From Oscillospiraceae bacterium (GTDB taxonomy: Bacteria > Bacillota > Clostridia > Oscillospirales > Oscillospiraceae): 7,851 nucleotides of DNA. This document shows, one piece after another, positions 6,514 to 7,851 of the stretch (positions are counted from its first letter, which is position 1; each line of letters starts with the position of its first letter). Under the pieces are notes generated by a model. That model searched no databases. It saw only the letters and a list, made by a program, of their open reading frames with translations, and was not told the DNA's origin. A program made the position numbers and the translations under genes. The stretch covers positions 1 through 7,851 of the forward strand of contig JAITQY010000103.1 of NCBI GenBank assembly GCA_031288675.1. Direction: 5' to 3'.

Positions 6514-7122
6514 ATGAAGCAACGCTTGATCGTCGCGGCGATTGGAGTTCCGCTTACTTTACTTGCTATATTATTTTTGCCTGCACGATATTTTTCAGTC
6601 CTTATATATGTTTTGTCCGGTCTTGCAATCGGCGAGCTGATTGAGAATGCCAAATCAACAAAAAAACTCCATTTCGCGTTAATATCATTGATAATCCTAT
6701 TTGGTTTTATATGTCTTGCGTTCTACCGCGAGCGCTTTGGCGCAGTACTTACTCTTTTGCCGTTTACGTGTGCATACGGCGGAGACGCGGCGGCTATGCA
6801 CGCCGGCAAATGGTTCGGTCGTAAACATCCTTTCCCGAAAATCAGTCCTAACAAAACAGAGTGGGGTGCGATTGGCGGAATTATAGGAACTATTATCTGC
6901 GCGGCTCCGTTTTACTATTTTCTCGGCTTGAACTTCATATGGATAGGCGCTCTGCTCGGAATCACCGCAGAGGCTGGCGACCTCTTCTTCTCGCTCATCA
7001 AACGCAAGATGAATATAAAAGACTACGGCAATATTCTCCCCGGTCACGGCGGCATTCTTGACCGCTTCGACAGCATGATTTTTGTCGCGCCCGTTGCGTT
7101 TTTACTGATAAATTTTATTTGA
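6514..7122 (+). CDS. cdsA: Phosphatidate cytidylyltransferase (CDP-diglyceride synthase), short form
   Basis: CdsA is an integral membrane enzyme that converts phosphatidate and CTP to CDP-diacylglycerol, the precursor of anionic phospholipids. The C-terminal half carries the full family signature: S160-x-x-K163-R164, K169-D170, PGHGG (176-180) and LDRFD (182-186), with the metal-associated GD at 155-156. Upstream are D91 in GGDAAAMHAGKWFG and SPNKT (111-115). Hydrophobic segments occur at about 6-22, 27-42, 53-70, 77-90, 119-136, 140-152 and 187-202. The protein has 202 residues against about 260-285 in the family; the loss is in the N-terminal half, so two membrane helices may be absent. 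The usual KTxEG motif reads KTEWG here. The start is supported by AAGGAG at 6498-6503 and an amphipathic-then-hydrophobic N-terminus typical of the family. dxr follows after 12 bases. Confidence 0.92.
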   Translation: MKQRLIVAAIGVPLTLLAILFLPARYFSVLIYVLSGLAIGELIENAKSTKKLHFALISLIILFGFICLAFYRERFGAVLTLLPFTCAYGGDAAAMHAGKWFGRKHPFPKISPNKTEWGAIGGIIGTIICAAPFYYFLGLNFIWIGALLGITAEAGDLFFSLIKRKMNIKDYGNILPGHGGILDRFDSMIFVAPVAFLLINFI

Positions 7123-7134
7123 AAAGCATATACT

Positions 7135-7851
7135 ATGAAACGAACGATTTCAATACTCGGTTCCACCGGCTCTATCGGAACTCAAACCATTGAGGTAGTC
7201 CGCACACTTGGTCTTCAAGTCCTTGCGCTGTCTGCTAATTCCGATGTTGACGCATTAGAGGCTCAGGCTCGGGAATTCACTCCGGCTGTCGTCGCAATGT
7301 GCGATGAATCAGCGGCGGAAACCCTGCGTATTAAGCTCTCTGATACGGATATTAAGGTATTGTCAGGAGCGTCCGGCGTTGCGGAATGCGCGGAGTACGG
7401 CGAAACGGTAGTTTCGGCAATATCCGGATTTGCGGGCTTGCAGCCGGCGTTGACCGCGATACAGAGGGGTGTACGGCTCGCGATTGCCAACAAAGAGACC
7501 CTTGTCTCGGCAGGGGAGTTAGTAACCTCAGAAGCGTCCAAATTCGGTGCGGAAATAATCCCCATAGACAGCGAACACAGCGCTATTCTTCAATGTTTAC
7601 AAGGCAATACTTCACGCATAAGCAAACTGTTGCTTACTTGCTCCGGAGGACCGTTCCGCGATTATACCGCAGCTCAAATGCGCGGTATCACTGCGGCGGA
7701 CGCGCTTCGGCACCCAACCTGGTCTATGGGCGCTAAAATCACTATTGACAGCGCCACGCTCGCCAACAAAGGACTGGAGCTTATTGAAGCTTGGCGTCTG
7801 TTCGGAGTTGCCCCAGATGATATTGAGGTGGTCGTTCACCCACAAAGTATC
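7135..7851 (+). CDS. dxr: 1-deoxy-D-xylulose 5-phosphate reductoisomerase, partial, 3' end outside window
   Basis: Dxr converts DXP to 2-C-methyl-D-erythritol 4-phosphate with NADPH, the first committed step of the MEP isoprenoid pathway, in the cytoplasm. The 239 residues present include the NADPH-binding GSTGSIG (9-15), ANKETLVSAGE (118-128), metal ligands D145 and E147 in IDSEHSA, the phosphate-binding S170 in SGGPFR, the flexible-loop HPTWSMG (193-199) and NKGLELIEA (211-219) with N211, K212 and metal ligand E215. All active-site residues expected in this part are intact. About 140 residues of the C-terminus are missing at the window edge. No convincing Shine-Dalgarno site precedes the ATG at 7135, only 12 bases after the cdsA stop, so translation is probably coupled to cdsA. 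The cdsA-dxr order is the common one in Firmicutes, usually followed by rseP. Confidence 0.97.
   Translation, partial: MKRTISILGSTGSIGTQTIEVVRTLGLQVLALSANSDVDALEAQAREFTPAVVAMCDESAAETLRIKLSDTDIKVLSGASGVAECAEYGETVVSAISGFAGLQPALTAIQRGVRLAIANKETLVSAGELVTSEASKFGAEIIPIDSEHSAILQCLQGNTSRISKLLLTCSGGPFRDYTAAQMRGITAADALRHPTWSMGAKITIDSATLANKGLELIEAWRLFGVAPDDIEVVVHPQSI

Noticed and set aside
7386..7736. 116-residue plus-strand frame inside dxr
   Set aside because: Dxr is unambiguous in another frame across this stretch, with all active-site motifs.

Overview
The window reads as chromosomal DNA from a Gram-positive bacterium of the Firmicutes, most likely an uncultured or gut-type Clostridia lineage. The grounds are the gene set rimP-nusA-ylxR-ylxQ-infB, a YlxR with the paired cysteines common in clostridia, sigma-A type promoters, purine-rich Shine-Dalgarno sites, and coding DNA of roughly balanced GC next to an AT-rich promoter region. 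This placement rests on context only; there is no rRNA in the window.

Layout. Positions 1-1237, minus strand: the N-terminal 412 codons of a cytoplasmic six-hairpin glycoside hydrolase related to GH63/GH37 (mannosylglycerate hydrolase-like), running off the left edge. Positions 1238-1427: a divergent intergenic region with two well-formed promoters facing apart. On the plus side it also holds a short leader with a strong hairpin. Positions 1428-6416, plus strand: a tightly packed translation/transcription operon (rimP, nusA, ylxR/rnpM, ylxQ, infB). Positions 6417-6513: a 97-base AT-rich spacer. Positions 6514-7851: cdsA (unusually short) and the first 239 codons of dxr, which runs off the right edge.

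How the genes work together. RimP matures the 30S subunit, NusA binds RNA polymerase and nascent RNA, YlxR binds RNase P RNA, YlxQ is an L7Ae-type RNA-binding protein, and IF2 joins initiator tRNA to the ribosome. CdsA makes CDP-diacylglycerol for phospholipids, and Dxr makes MEP for isoprenoids; these are membrane and lipid-carrier functions commonly linked in one cluster.

The main departures from the common arrangement are these: cdsA-dxr lies downstream of infB, where rbfA would be expected; the rimP operon begins at its own promoter rather than behind polC; NusA carries a 45-residue acidic insertion; and CdsA is short, with an altered KTxEG motif. I see no mobile element, CRISPR array, tRNA, rRNA or clearly new multi-gene system. 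This is mostly a housekeeping region with lineage-specific variations.
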